A stretch of DNA of 16,565 nt from Paramuribaculum sp. (GTDB taxonomy: Bacteria > Bacteroidota > Bacteroidia > Bacteroidales > Muribaculaceae), in the NCBI GenBank assembly GCA_009775605.1, contig VSPV01000052.1, forward strand, positions 1 through 16,565, given 5' to 3'. The notes under the pieces are model-generated. The model had not been told where the DNA came from and ran no database searches. It saw only the letters and a program-made list of their open reading frames with translations. Positions 1 through 7,121 of this stretch are shown one piece after another. Made by a program: the position numbers and the translations under genes. Positions within the stretch are counted from its first letter, which is position 1; each line of letters starts with the position of its first letter.

Positions 1-1503
1 ATGAAGAAACAATTGAGACTGGCAATGTCGCTGATGTTGTCAATGGCCATTTGTTGTGTGGCCGCTTCGTGCTCCGCCGATGACCCTAAACCTACGCCGG
101 AACCTCCGGTTCCTGACACTCCCGTTAATCCGGATCCCGAACCGGCCGGTCAAGACGGGGACATCACCGCTTATTTCAATAGCGTCCTCGAAGGTAACGA
201 TGCCCAGCTGCCCGACCTTTCCGAGATGGAAGTGGAGGACATGGACGCAACAGCCTCACATGTGTGGGATCTTTATGCCGCAGCTGTAAAGGCTAAGGAG
301 ACTGCACTTCCCACACCTTTTGACCTGAGAGGTAGTTGGAATTCGTCTATAAGTGATTATAACTATACTTATTCCGGAACCATGAAGTTGAGCAATGGTG
401 AGGAGATGAAGTATGCCTATGCCTACAAGGGTTCAAAACCTTCAACCGGATGGCCTATGTTTATTAGTCTTCACGGATCGGGTGACGATTCTGAATATGA
501 ATTCCAGTCTACATTTGCCTGGGATGATTATTATGCAGACGAACCTTGTGTATATTTCATTCCTCAGAGTCCCAAAGGTGGTACGGGCTGCCGCTGGTTC
601 CAGCCCTCTCGTCAGAAAGCATGGGAGCGTCTGCTCCGCGCTGCTTACGTAGGCGGTTCAGTTGACCCCAATAAGATTTATTTCATGGGCATATCTGAGG
701 GCGCATACGGTTCTCAGCGTCTTTCAGGCTATTATGCCGACTATCTTGCAGGCGTAGGCCCTATCGCCGGAGGTGAGCCTCTGTATAACTTTGCTGCCGA
801 GAACAGTGCCAATATATTCTATTGCGCCCGTACAGGCGAATATGACACTATGTATGGCCGCTACCGCTGCACCGTCAAAGCTCAGCAGCTCTGGGACAAA
901 CTCGAACAGGAGCACCCCGGATACTATAAGCATTATATCGACATAATGCCGGGCGTAGGTCACGGTCTTACTGACGCCGATAACGGAATCTATGGCTACG
1001 ACGGCATAACTGCCAGACTCAAGGAGTATTCCCGCAATCCTTATCCCAAATATGTATATTGGCAGAACTATCCTCTGGGAAATATCAACGGTGAGTCCTA
1101 CGAGTGCCGCAAGGCTTTCTACAACATCCGTCCCCTTGAGGCCCAGAACGGCAAGACCGACGGCAATGTGCATGACGCTTACGAGATGACCATCGACGGC
1201 AACACTATCACTCTCAATGTCTATTCCGTAATGGTTACTCCCAAGGAGGAGGTGAGCGAAGACGGCTGGACAATGAATGTTGACTGCGAGAAGACTTCTG
1301 TTCCCGCTACTTCTGGCAAAATCCGTCTGTATCTCAACAAGGAACTTGTTGATCTCTCGGCCCCTGTCACAGTGATTGTAAACGGAAAGACCGCATTCAC
1401 CGGCGATGTCAAGCCTTCTGCCGACGTAATGGTTGAGTCTGCCGCTCTGTTCTTCGATCCGGCCCGTGTGTTCCCCGCTGCAGTTGATGTGGAGGTGAAA
1501 TAA
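1..1503 (+). CDS. Surface-type lipoprotein esterase, alpha/beta hydrolase fold
   Basis: A 500-aa predicted lipoprotein serine hydrolase. Residues 1-23 form a signal peptide ending in a lipobox (VAASC) with the lipidated Cys at 24. The Cys is followed by S-A-D-D and then a Pro/Asp/Glu-rich linker to about residue 50; acidic residues at this place act as a surface-export signal for Bacteroidota lipoproteins, so it probably faces outward. The hydrolase core shows an oxyanion motif HGSG at 158-161, a nucleophile elbow G-I-S-E-G with Ser232, a likely Asp282 and a GHG motif with His321. This resembles PHB-depolymerase/acetyl-xylan-esterase-like enzymes. The last 130 or so residues are beta-rich and may be a separate accessory domain. 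The substrate cannot be read from sequence; a carbohydrate ester is a guess. The ATG is the first base of the window, so its promoter and any upstream partners are not visible. Confidence 0.8.
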   Translation: MKKQLRLAMSLMLSMAICCVAASCSADDPKPTPEPPVPDTPVNPDPEPAGQDGDITAYFNSVLEGNDAQLPDLSEMEVEDMDATASHVWDLYAAAVKAKETALPTPFDLRGSWNSSISDYNYTYSGTMKLSNGEEMKYAYAYKGSKPSTGWPMFISLHGSGDDSEYEFQSTFAWDDYYADEPCVYFIPQSPKGGTGCRWFQPSRQKAWERLLRAAYVGGSVDPNKIYFMGISEGAYGSQRLSGYYADYLAGVGPIAGGEPLYNFAAENSANIFYCARTGEYDTMYGRYRCTVKAQQLWDKLEQEHPGYYKHYIDIMPGVGHGLTDADNGIYGYDGITARLKEYSRNPYPKYVYWQNYPLGNINGESYECRKAFYNIRPLEAQNGKTDGNVHDAYEMTIDGNTITLNVYSVMVTPKEEVSEDGWTMNVDCEKTSVPATSGKIRLYLNKELVDLSAPVTVIVNGKTAFTGDVKPSADVMVESAALFFDPARVFPAAVDVEVK

Positions 1504-1524
1504 ACCAGGTTAAACCAATCACAT

Positions 1525-1564
1525 AAAAAAGAGATGCGCCCGATGCGGGCACATCTCTTTTTTT
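1525..1564. terminator. Bidirectional intrinsic terminator between convergent genes
   Basis: A near-perfect inverted repeat: the outer arms GAGATG and CATCTC enclose GCCCG-ATG-CGGGC, with one C/A mismatch between the two stem segments. It is flanked by an A run on the left and a T run on the right, so each strand reads as a GC-rich hairpin followed by U residues. It lies 21 bases after the esterase stop and 20 bases past the GH20 stop, so it can end both transcripts. Confidence 0.9.
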
Positions 1565-1584
1565 ATGGATGACTGATAGCAGTC

Positions 1585-3903
1585 TTAGTTGAGGACTATT
1601 TCGTCAACGAAGATGAAAGCGCCCTGTCCGGCAGCTACATCGTGGAACGAACCGATTGATTTTTCGGGAACCATGGTGATGCGTACCCACTGTGCTTTTA
1701 CGGGAGCGAAGGTGAGGGTGTGGTTCACGATTTCGCTCTTGTGGGCGGTGAGGGCCGGATAGTCCTGCGAGGCGACTTCCTTGAAGTCCTTGCCGTTGTC
1801 AGATACCTCGACGGTGATTTTACGGGTGTCGTAAATCCAGTCGTTGGTGCGCACGTTGGTGTTTACTGAAAGCGAAGAAATCTCCTTGGGCTGGCCGAGG
1901 TCGAGAGTGGCCACCATAGGGGTGGAGTTGAATCCCATCCAGGAGCCGTCGTTGAAAGCGTCGCGGCCAAAACGTCCGTCTACGAGAGTCTGGGGACCGT
2001 CGGCGGTGTAACGCGAGTGAGGCGGGAAAGCAAAAGTCACTTCAGCCGATGTAGCTTTGTTGAACGACACGCTGTCGGCCCATACTGCGCTCTTGCCTTC
2101 GGGGCGGATTACGGCAGCCTTGATGGTGCAGGTCTTGTCGAGCACCACAGGTTCGGTGTAAAGCTGTGCGGCTTCGGTAGGTTCGGTGCCGTCCAGTGTA
2201 TAGTAGATGGGGGCATCGTCGAATGTGGAGAGGTTAACAACTATGCCTTTGCCTTTTTCTATGGCAACCTGAGGCTGCACATTGAAAAGATGACGGGCGT
2301 AGTTAAAGCCGAATGCGTCATACTGATGGAACATGTTGGCCATGCGTCCGGTAAACTGGCGGAAATCCTTCTTTTCAGGAGCTGTCCAACCTACTTCAGC
2401 GAGGGCAGCCATACGGGGAAGCTCGTTGTAGAACACGTGGTCCATTGTGGAGATATATTCGGTCCAGAGGTTGCCCTGAGCGCCGAGCACGCGTGATTTC
2501 TCATCGTCGGTGAGGGTGGGGTCGATGGGCTCGAAAGAATAAACTTTCTCAACGGGGAGGTATCCGCCTATGCCGAGAGGCTCATTCTCTTTGTCAAGAG
2601 CCTGGGTATAGTCGAAATAGCAGTAGTTAGTGGGCGAAAGGATGGCTTTCATACCGGATTTCACGGCTGTTACGGCTCCTTCGGTTCCGCGCCACGACAT
2701 GATTACGCCGCCTTCAACTGGTCCGCCTTCAAGCACCTCGTCCCAGCCGATCATGTGGCGGCCGAGTTTGTTGAGGGTCTGGGTGGCTCGGCTCATCACG
2801 TAGGTCTGGAGTTTCTGCTCTGCGGTGGAGTGAGCGTCTGATTTCAGACCCAGTTCTTTGATCTTGGCCTGGCATTTCGGGCATTTCTCCCAACGTACCT
2901 TGGGGCTTTCGTCGCCACCGATATGGATATATTTAGAGGGGAAAATCTCTGTGATTTCGGTGAGGACGTCGTCGATAAGCTGGTAGGTGGAGTCATTGCC
3001 CGCGCAGAGCACGTCGTCGGCAATTCCCCAGCGGGTCCATACTTTGTACGGGCCTCCGGTGCAGCCGAGTTCGGGATAAGCCGAAAGAGCGCCGAGCATG
3101 TGGCCGGGAAGGTCAATCTCGGGTATTACGGTGATGTGGCGGTCGGCGGCATACTTCACGATTTCTTTGGCCTCTTCCTGAGTATAGAATCCGCCGTAGG
3201 GAATCGAGTCGTTGGAATCGAAGTCATGGCCTATGCAGGTGCCTGAACGTTTCGAGCCGATTTCGGTAAGTCCCGGGCGCTTTTTGATTTCGATACGCCA
3301 GCCCTGGTCGTCGGTGAGGTGCCAGTGGAGAGTAGTGACGTTGTGAAGCGCGAGCATGTCGATAAACTGCTTCACGGAATCCACGGGGAAGAAGTGGCGC
3401 GATACGTCGAACATTGCGCCGCGATAGCCGAAGCGCGGGGCGTCGTTGATTGTCACAGCGGGATATTCCACATTCTGATGAGCCTTTGAGGGAACGGCTT
3501 TGCGGAGTGTCTGGATGCCGTAGAAGTTGCCGGCGGCCGAGGCGCCGTTTATGGTGATGAGATCGGAGTTTACGGTAATCTGGTAGGCCTCGGGGTTGGA
3601 GCTGGCAAGGTCGTCTTTAAGCACTACGGCATCTTTCTCCGGAGCTTCGGTCACCAGCTTCAGGTCGTTGTCGGTAAGAGTCTTGAAGTACTCTGCCATC
3701 AGCTCTGCGTTGCGCTTGAGCGTGTCGTTGTCGGCCGGATAGGCTATCACGGTTTTTGACGAGAGCAGGAATCCGGGGCCTTCGGCCGGTGTGACTTCCT
3801 GCGGGAGGGGCACCACATTGTAGTCGGCTGTCTGCTGTATCGGCGTGGAGCAGGATACGGCAGCGGCGAGCATCAGTGCCGGAATTGCATGAATGATTTT
3901 CAT
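1585..3903 (-). CDS. Beta-N-acetylhexosaminidase, GH20 family, lipoprotein
   Basis: A 772-aa exported glycoside hydrolase that removes terminal beta-linked GlcNAc/GalNAc from glycans. The signal peptide ends in AAVSC with lipid-attachment Cys18. Residues 20-150 look like the GH20 N-terminal alpha/beta domain. The catalytic barrel follows, with the family stretches MFDVSRHFFP and HLTDDQGWR and the hallmark HIGGDE at 327-332. Asp331 and Glu332 are the pair used in substrate-assisted catalysis. After about residue 545 comes a chitobiase-type C-terminal beta domain (YYTLDGTEPT) and then a discoidin / F5/8 type C-like module to the end, probably sugar binding. The Cys is followed by S-T-P-I-Q-Q, without the acidic surface signal seen in the neighbouring esterase, so a periplasm-facing location is plausible. 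Mucin, host N-glycan or peptidoglycan-derived GlcNAc are all possible substrates. No SusC/SusD pair is visible, so this is not shown to be part of a polysaccharide utilisation locus. Confidence 0.93.
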   Translation of the reverse strand: MKIIHAIPALMLAAAVSCSTPIQQTADYNVVPLPQEVTPAEGPGFLLSSKTVIAYPADNDTLKRNAELMAEYFKTLTDNDLKLVTEAPEKDAVVLKDDLASSNPEAYQITVNSDLITINGASAAGNFYGIQTLRKAVPSKAHQNVEYPAVTINDAPRFGYRGAMFDVSRHFFPVDSVKQFIDMLALHNVTTLHWHLTDDQGWRIEIKKRPGLTEIGSKRSGTCIGHDFDSNDSIPYGGFYTQEEAKEIVKYAADRHITVIPEIDLPGHMLGALSAYPELGCTGGPYKVWTRWGIADDVLCAGNDSTYQLIDDVLTEITEIFPSKYIHIGGDESPKVRWEKCPKCQAKIKELGLKSDAHSTAEQKLQTYVMSRATQTLNKLGRHMIGWDEVLEGGPVEGGVIMSWRGTEGAVTAVKSGMKAILSPTNYCYFDYTQALDKENEPLGIGGYLPVEKVYSFEPIDPTLTDDEKSRVLGAQGNLWTEYISTMDHVFYNELPRMAALAEVGWTAPEKKDFRQFTGRMANMFHQYDAFGFNYARHLFNVQPQVAIEKGKGIVVNLSTFDDAPIYYTLDGTEPTEAAQLYTEPVVLDKTCTIKAAVIRPEGKSAVWADSVSFNKATSAEVTFAFPPHSRYTADGPQTLVDGRFGRDAFNDGSWMGFNSTPMVATLDLGQPKEISSLSVNTNVRTNDWIYDTRKITVEVSDNGKDFKEVASQDYPALTAHKSEIVNHTLTFAPVKAQWVRITMVPEKSIGSFHDVAAGQGAFIFVDEIVLN

Positions 3904-3978
3904 GATGTTTTGGGGTTAAATAAGTGTAATTTGATTGATGATTGGTCGGAATTAGAGCGCTGTGCGCCAATTTTGTTA

Positions 3979-3986
3979 CAAATTTA
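3979..3986 (-). promoter_or_regulatory. -7 box for the GH20 gene
   Basis: Read on the minus strand this is TAAATTTG, a perfect match to the Bacteroidota TAnnTTTG box. It would give a leader of roughly 70 bases before the GH20 ATG. I see no clear TTTG-type -33 box at the usual spacing, so support is from the -7 element only. Confidence 0.5.
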
Positions 3987-4103
3987 GTCAAATATTAAGA
4001 TTTTTCTTCTTTTATTGATGTTATTTGTTTTTTATGGTTAGTATTTGTTTCTCAAGGGAAAAATTATCCGGAGAATCTCTCGTATTATTACAATCTTATT
4101 TCG

Positions 4104-4111
4104 TACATTAG
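4104..4111 (+). promoter_or_regulatory. Possible -7 box for the YtxH/holin cluster
   Basis: TACATTAG followed by C matches TAnnTTTG at all but one fixed position and lies about 75 bases before the first YtxH-like start. No -33 element is evident, so this is tentative. Confidence 0.35.
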
Positions 4112-4184
4112 CAGTGTGAAAACTTTTACCGCGATAAGGTTGTTATACAATCGAAATTTTTAATTTCCTAAAACATCAAACGAC

Positions 4185-4388
4185 ATGAAAGCATTAAACA
4201 TTCTTTTAGCAGTGGTAGGCGGCGCTGTGGCCGGTGCTGCTGTAGGTCTTCTTTTTGCTCCCCAGAAGGGATCGACAACCCGCGATGAGATCGTTAAATA
4301 CCTCAAATCAAAAGGCGTCAAGCTGCATCCCTCCAAAATAGAGGAACTTGCCGACCAGATTGCCGAGGATATCGAGGCTAATTCCTGA
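4185..4388 (+). CDS. YtxH-like small membrane protein (first copy)
   Basis: A 67-aa protein with one N-terminal hydrophobic segment (residues 4-26) rich in Gly and Ala, ending in LLFAPQKG. That layout and the L-F-A-P-x-K-G ending are the hallmark of the YtxH family, inner-membrane proteins often linked to stress but without a known biochemical role. The rest is a charged helix (IEELADQIAEDIEAN). It is followed 58 bases later by a second protein of the same build (4447-4644), so the two look like a tandem duplication. It probably forms one expression unit with the YqjE-like gene downstream. The ATG at 4185 gives the full hydrophobic segment and is the natural start. Confidence 0.8.
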   Translation: MKALNILLAVVGGAVAGAAVGLLFAPQKGSTTRDEIVKYLKSKGVKLHPSKIEELADQIAEDIEANS

Positions 4389-4446
4389 TATTCACGCGCC
4401 ACTTGCTCTCACTGACATTAATCATAACTAAACAGTAACTATTATC

Positions 4447-4644
4447 ATGGGTAATCATAACCTTCTCTACGCATTCCTTGGCGGTGCTCTTGTGGGCGCC
4501 GGTGCAGCTATTCTTTTCGCCCCCGAAAAAGGCGAGGATCTTCGTCGCCGTATTAAGGATTTGCTCCGCAAAAAAGGTATAATCTGCACTGAAAGCGAAA
4601 TCGATGCTCTTGTAGAGCAGCTTACAAGCGAAATCGAAGATTGA
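4447..4644 (+). CDS. YtxH-like small membrane protein (second copy)
   Basis: A 65-aa paralogue of the preceding gene: a Gly/Ala-rich transmembrane segment at residues 7-25 ending in ILFAPEKG, a basic stretch (LRRRIKDLLRKKG), then an acidic C-terminal helix (IDALVEQLTSEIED). The two copies share the L-F-A-P-x-K-G signature, the K-G turn and the closing acidic helix, but differ at most other positions, so the duplication is probably old. Function is unknown. The following 183 bases hold no gene I can support; the next gene in the same direction is the YqjE-like one. Confidence 0.8.
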   Translation: MGNHNLLYAFLGGALVGAGAAILFAPEKGEDLRRRIKDLLRKKGIICTESEIDALVEQLTSEIED

Positions 4645-4801
4645 GTCTCGGCTCGCTTTTAAGTTACCGGAGATTGCCCGGCGTGATGCGCCGCCTTCTG
4701 ACCCTCGGTTGGAGTCCGTGTCTGTTCATAACAGGCTCGTTTATCATCTGATTGCGGGTTCGTGAGGTGGCTGCATCTGCGTAGGCATTCTTTGATTTAG
4801 T

Positions 4802-4809
4802 CATATTTG
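4802..4809 (+). promoter_or_regulatory. Possible -7 box before the YqjE-like gene
   Basis: CATATTTG differs from TAnnTTTG only at the first base. It would start transcription only about ten bases before the ATG at 4828. No -33 element is clear at the expected distance. It may mean that the YqjE-like gene and the next gene can be transcribed apart from the YtxH pair. Confidence 0.3.
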
Positions 4810-4827
4810 TTTCTGTTCCTTTTTCCC

Positions 4828-5169
4828 ATGGACAAAACCAATACACAGAATTCCCTGAACCGTATCTGGGGCCTTCTGAAAGATTTTCTCGGTAATAAAC
4901 TTGAATACGCGCGTCTTTCCGGAGCCGAGAAGACCACCGTGATGCTTTCGGGCATCGCGCTGGTGCTTGCAGTGTTCATGTTCGCGCTTTTCTTTGTTTT
5001 CTTCCTTTCACTGGCTCTTTCCCAATGGATAGCAAGCGCCATAGGCGAAGGCTGGAGCTATCTTATTATTTCAGGAATATACGCTCTGCTCATAGCGTTG
5101 CTTATCCTTTTCAGAAAACCTCTGATTCAGGACCCGATAGCACGTTTTGTAAGCAAAATTTTTCTTTGA
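4828..5169 (+). CDS. Phage-holin-family / YqjE-like inner-membrane protein
   Basis: A 113-aa protein with an amphipathic N-terminal part (LKDFLGNKLEYARLSGAEKT) and two hydrophobic segments, about residues 44-71 and 79-98, separated by a short loop. This is the layout of the YqjE / putative actinobacterial holin III family. Despite the holin name, members in Bacteroidota chromosomes are housekeeping or stress-related membrane proteins, and nothing phage-like is nearby. I chose the ATG at 4828. A longer reading frame opens at a TTG at 4807, but that TTG sits inside a -7-like box and adds only a T-rich non-conserved stretch. Clustering with the two YtxH-like genes and the basic protein downstream suggests a joint role in the membrane or envelope stress. 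Confidence 0.75.
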   Translation: MDKTNTQNSLNRIWGLLKDFLGNKLEYARLSGAEKTTVMLSGIALVLAVFMFALFFVFFLSLALSQWIASAIGEGWSYLIISGIYALLIALLILFRKPLIQDPIARFVSKIFL

Positions 5170-5181
5170 CAAACACGGCTG

Positions 5182-5481
5182 ATGACAAACCGTTTCACCA
5201 CTGACAAAATGAACAAAATATCAAAGACAGATCCCGCCTGGCCCGGTTTCACTCTTGAGGAAATAAGATATGAGCGCGCCTATGCCGCCGCAAAAACCGA
5301 GATTTCCAAGGAGCGCCTTATGGCTGCAGCCGCCGCCCTGTCGGGAAACGGAAAAAAGGACGGCATAGTGCATGCCGTGATGGGTGGCCTCGGATTCATT
5401 GATTATGGCGTGATTGCCTTTAAGATCGGTTCCAAGATTTTCCGGCTCATACGTTCGCTGCGCCGCTCCAAAAAGCGCTGA
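5182..5481 (+). CDS. Conserved-type hypothetical small basic protein
   Basis: A 99-aa protein that I cannot assign to a named family. The middle is an Ala/Glu-rich helix (residues 25-50, around LEEIRYERAYAAAKTEISKE). A short Gly-containing hydrophobic stretch follows (VMGGLGFIDYGVIAFKIG), and the tail is strongly basic (IRSLRRSKKR). This suggests a peripheral or single-pass membrane protein with a cytoplasmic basic end. It begins 12 bases after the YqjE-like stop, so the two are almost certainly cotranscribed. A second in-frame ATG at 5209 (M10) is an equally possible start, since the first nine residues look non-conserved. Its place after YtxH and holin-like genes suggests a shared membrane or stress role, but that is inference. 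Confidence 0.65.
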   Translation: MTNRFTTDKMNKISKTDPAWPGFTLEEIRYERAYAAAKTEISKERLMAAAAALSGNGKKDGIVHAVMGGLGFIDYGVIAFKIGSKIFRLIRSLRRSKKR

Positions 5482-5511
5482 GAGTGTCCCAAACTCAAAA
5501 TGTCTCCCCGA

Positions 5512-5547
5512 ATTGTTGGGATGCACGCTCGTGCATCCGTCGGCAAT
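5512..5547 (+). terminator. Strong hairpin, candidate terminator after the small-membrane cluster
   Basis: The core is a perfect 8-bp stem, GGATGCAC / GTGCATCC (5519-5526 and 5531-5538), closed by the tetraloop GCTC. After a 2-base bulge it extends by seven more pairs (ATTGTTG with CGGCAAT, two of them G-U). A T-rich run (CTTTTTTCTTT) follows at 5558-5568, about ten bases beyond the stem, which is further than usual for an intrinsic terminator. It separates the small-protein cluster from prmA, so a terminator is the simplest reading, but a structured prmA leader is possible. Confidence 0.5.
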
Positions 5548-5620
5548 CTTCTCCTCGCTTTTTTCTTTAATCCTCCTCCTCAGGCATATTGCCATTCAAT
5601 CCATTATGCTCTAATAAAAG

Positions 5621-6466
5621 ATGAATGATTATATGGAGGTGAGAATTGATTTCTCACCCTGCTCCGAAGATATTACCGACGTTGCCGCAGCTTTGCTCGC
5701 CGATGTCGGCTATGAGAGTTTCGTGCCTGACGATAAGGGCCTGACGGCCTACATTCGGAAGGATGTATATACCCCCGATGTGGAAAACATCCTCTCGCAG
5801 CTGCCGTTTCCTACCGTGCCCGTAGTCACGGTTGAGGAAGTGGAAGGGCGCGACTGGAACCACGAATGGGAGAAAAACTACTTCAAGCCCATCGTGGTAG
5901 ATGGAGAGGTTGTAATCCACAGCTCTTTCCATACCGATGTTCCGGTGTGCCGTCATGATATAGTAATTGACCCCAAAATGGCTTTCGGTACCGGACATCA
6001 TGCTACCACCTGCCTGATGATTCGCCGTATCCTTGCGTCTGACCTGGAAGGAAAAGACGTGATCGACATGGGAACGGGGACAGGAATCCTCGCAATTCTG
6101 TGCGCTTTGAGAGGAGCCGGCAGGGTGACCGGTATTGAAATCGACACTCCGGCATGGATCAACGCCGGGGAAAATATTCGGCTCAATTCCGTGGAGAATG
6201 TAACGCTTCTTAACGGCGATGCGTCGGCTCTCGGGGATGTGGATTATTCGGCCGACCTTTTCCTGGCCAATATCAACCGCAATGTTATCACTGCCGACAT
6301 TGAAGCTTACGCCAGGCATCTCAAGGCGGGTGGGCTCATGGCTTTGAGCGGCTTCTATATGCCGGATGTGAAAATAATAGAAGAGGCGGCTGCCCCTTGT
6401 GGGCTTGAACCGGTGGATGTCATAGAGCAGGACGGATGGGTGAGCCTGCTTCTGAAAAAGCGTTGA
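5621..6466 (+). CDS. prmA: Ribosomal protein L11 methyltransferase
   Basis: A 281-aa cytoplasmic SAM-dependent methyltransferase that methylates amino groups of ribosomal protein L11. The N-terminal third is the substrate-recognition domain. The methyltransferase fold carries the PrmA signature DPKMAFGTGHHATT (around 117-130), SAM motif I as D149-MGTGTG-155, an acidic residue after the second strand (GIEID), and the catalytic-loop motif LANIN at 215-219, which replaces the NPPY of other methyltransferases. Length fits the shorter Bacteroidota form of the family. The ATG at 5621 begins the conserved N-terminal strand (MEVRIDFSPC); an in-frame ATG at 5633 is an alternative. It lies alone between a hairpin upstream and a new -7 box just after its stop, so it is probably monocistronic. 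Confidence 0.94.
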   Translation: MNDYMEVRIDFSPCSEDITDVAAALLADVGYESFVPDDKGLTAYIRKDVYTPDVENILSQLPFPTVPVVTVEEVEGRDWNHEWEKNYFKPIVVDGEVVIHSSFHTDVPVCRHDIVIDPKMAFGTGHHATTCLMIRRILASDLEGKDVIDMGTGTGILAILCALRGAGRVTGIEIDTPAWINAGENIRLNSVENVTLLNGDASALGDVDYSADLFLANINRNVITADIEAYARHLKAGGLMALSGFYMPDVKIIEEAAAPCGLEPVDVIEQDGWVSLLLKKR

Positions 6467-6491
6467 TTCACGCGTTCTCCGATATTATTTG

Positions 6492-6499
6492 TAATTTTG
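6492..6499 (+). promoter_or_regulatory. -7 box for the small outer-membrane protein
   Basis: TAATTTTG is a perfect TAnnTTTG match with the frequent C following. It lies 26 bases after the prmA stop and 49 bases before the ATG at 6548. The -33 element is unclear: the nearest TTG (6463-6465) is further away than usual. Confidence 0.6.
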
Positions 6500-6510
6500 C
6501 ATCCAATAAT

Positions 6511-6533
6511 GCAGCGGGATTACAGCCCGCTGC
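6511..6533 (+). promoter_or_regulatory. Perfect 8-bp hairpin in the 5' leader
   Basis: GCAGCGGG and CCCGCTGC are exact reverse complements separated by a 7-base loop. The hairpin starts within about five bases of the transcript start predicted from the -7 box and ends 14 bases before the ATG at 6548. There is no following T run, so it is unlikely to be a terminator for prmA. A hairpin at the very 5' end of a message most often protects it from decay. Confidence 0.55.
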
Positions 6534-6547
6534 CTAATATTTACTTT

Positions 6548-7090
6548 ATGAGGCGAATTTTATTTCTGCTGTGTGTCATGGCTGTGGCTTTCCAGTCGCA
6601 GGCCTCACGCCCTTCCTACCGAACCTCGGAATCTCTTGCTCATTTCACCTGGGGAATAGAGGCCGGTGGCGGCATCGACATGACAAGCCACGATATGTCC
6701 ACCGTAGACATCAATGCTTATTTCGGTTATCGCAATTCCTGGATTAATGTGCTGGGTTTCGGAGCGTCCATCAACATGATGGTCGACAACAGCTCCCGCG
6801 CCTTTCCCGTCTATTTCATGTTCCAGAGCAGCTTCAGGCAGCAGCCTTCGCTCGCTTTCTTTGATTTCAGAACAGGCGTGTCGTTCAACAACACCCAGTA
6901 TGACAAACAGCAGACCGACTTCTACATCTCTCCCGGCGTGGGCTTCAATCTGGCCCGCGGCAAAAGCTTCAGGTCCTATCTGATGCTCAGCTATGTCTAC
7001 AATGGATTCAAGTCATATCAGCGCGACGACCGCCTCGAGAATATTAACGGGCTGAGCATGGCCTGTCTCCGCATAGGCATCAATTTCTGA
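6548..7090 (+). CDS. Small exported protein, probable outer-membrane beta-barrel
   Basis: A 180-aa protein with a type I signal peptide (residues 1-19, MRRILFLLCVMAVAFQSQA). The mature part is made of alternating-pattern strands rich in Gly, Tyr, Phe and Asn, with turns between them, and it ends in L-R-I-G-I-N-F. A C-terminal aromatic residue after an alternating strand is typical of outer-membrane barrels. The size suggests eight strands. I do not recognise a named family; OmpX/OmpW-like or porin-family small proteins are the nearest idea. The reading frame extends upstream to a TTG at 6497, but that lies inside the -7 box, and the ATG at 6548 directly begins the signal peptide. It has its own promoter and a leader hairpin. 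dut follows 31 bases later. Confidence 0.65.
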   Translation: MRRILFLLCVMAVAFQSQASRPSYRTSESLAHFTWGIEAGGGIDMTSHDMSTVDINAYFGYRNSWINVLGFGASINMMVDNSSRAFPVYFMFQSSFRQQPSLAFFDFRTGVSFNNTQYDKQQTDFYISPGVGFNLARGKSFRSYLMLSYVYNGFKSYQRDDRLENINGLSMACLRIGINF

Positions 7091-7101
7091 TTAAATCTCC
7101 G

Positions 7102-7109
7102 TAAATTTA
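7102..7109 (+). promoter_or_regulatory. Possible -7 box before dut
   Basis: TAAATTTA differs from TAnnTTTG only at the last base. It sits 12 bases before the dut ATG, which would make the message almost leaderless. dut could equally be read from the upstream promoter, 31 bases being the only gap. Confidence 0.25.
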
Positions 7110-7121
7110 TCCCCCGCCATT

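Larger units (their letters stand above)
3904..4184. other. AT-rich divergent intergenic region
   Basis: 281 bases between the divergent GH20 gene and the first YtxH-like gene. It is markedly more AT-rich than the coding regions around it, with long T and A runs at about 3990-4075. It contains a good -7 box for the GH20 gene on the minus strand and a weaker one for the plus-strand cluster. I see no open reading frame or strong hairpin in it. Confidence 0.7.

Noticed and set aside
724..1173. 149-aa minus-strand open frame opposite the esterase gene
   Set aside because: It lies wholly inside a gene with clear catalytic motifs, has no recognisable domain, and reflects the codon bias of the real frame.
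2017..2496. 159-aa plus-strand open frame opposite the GH20 gene
   Set aside because: Shadow of the GH20 coding frame, with no supporting motif.
4679..4693. CGGCG-TGATG-CGCCG inverted repeat after the second YtxH-like gene
   Set aside because: Only 5 bp long with no T run. Too weak for a terminator call.
4645..4827. Possible tRNA or small RNA in the gap, because of a GGTTGGAGTCC-like stretch
   Set aside because: No matching acceptor, D or anticodon arms can be drawn. A 21-codon open frame here also lacks support.
4828..5169. Holin-family name suggesting a prophage lysis cassette with the muramidase
   Set aside because: The two genes are almost 8 kb apart on opposite strands among housekeeping genes, the muramidase has a signal peptide, and no phage structural gene is present.
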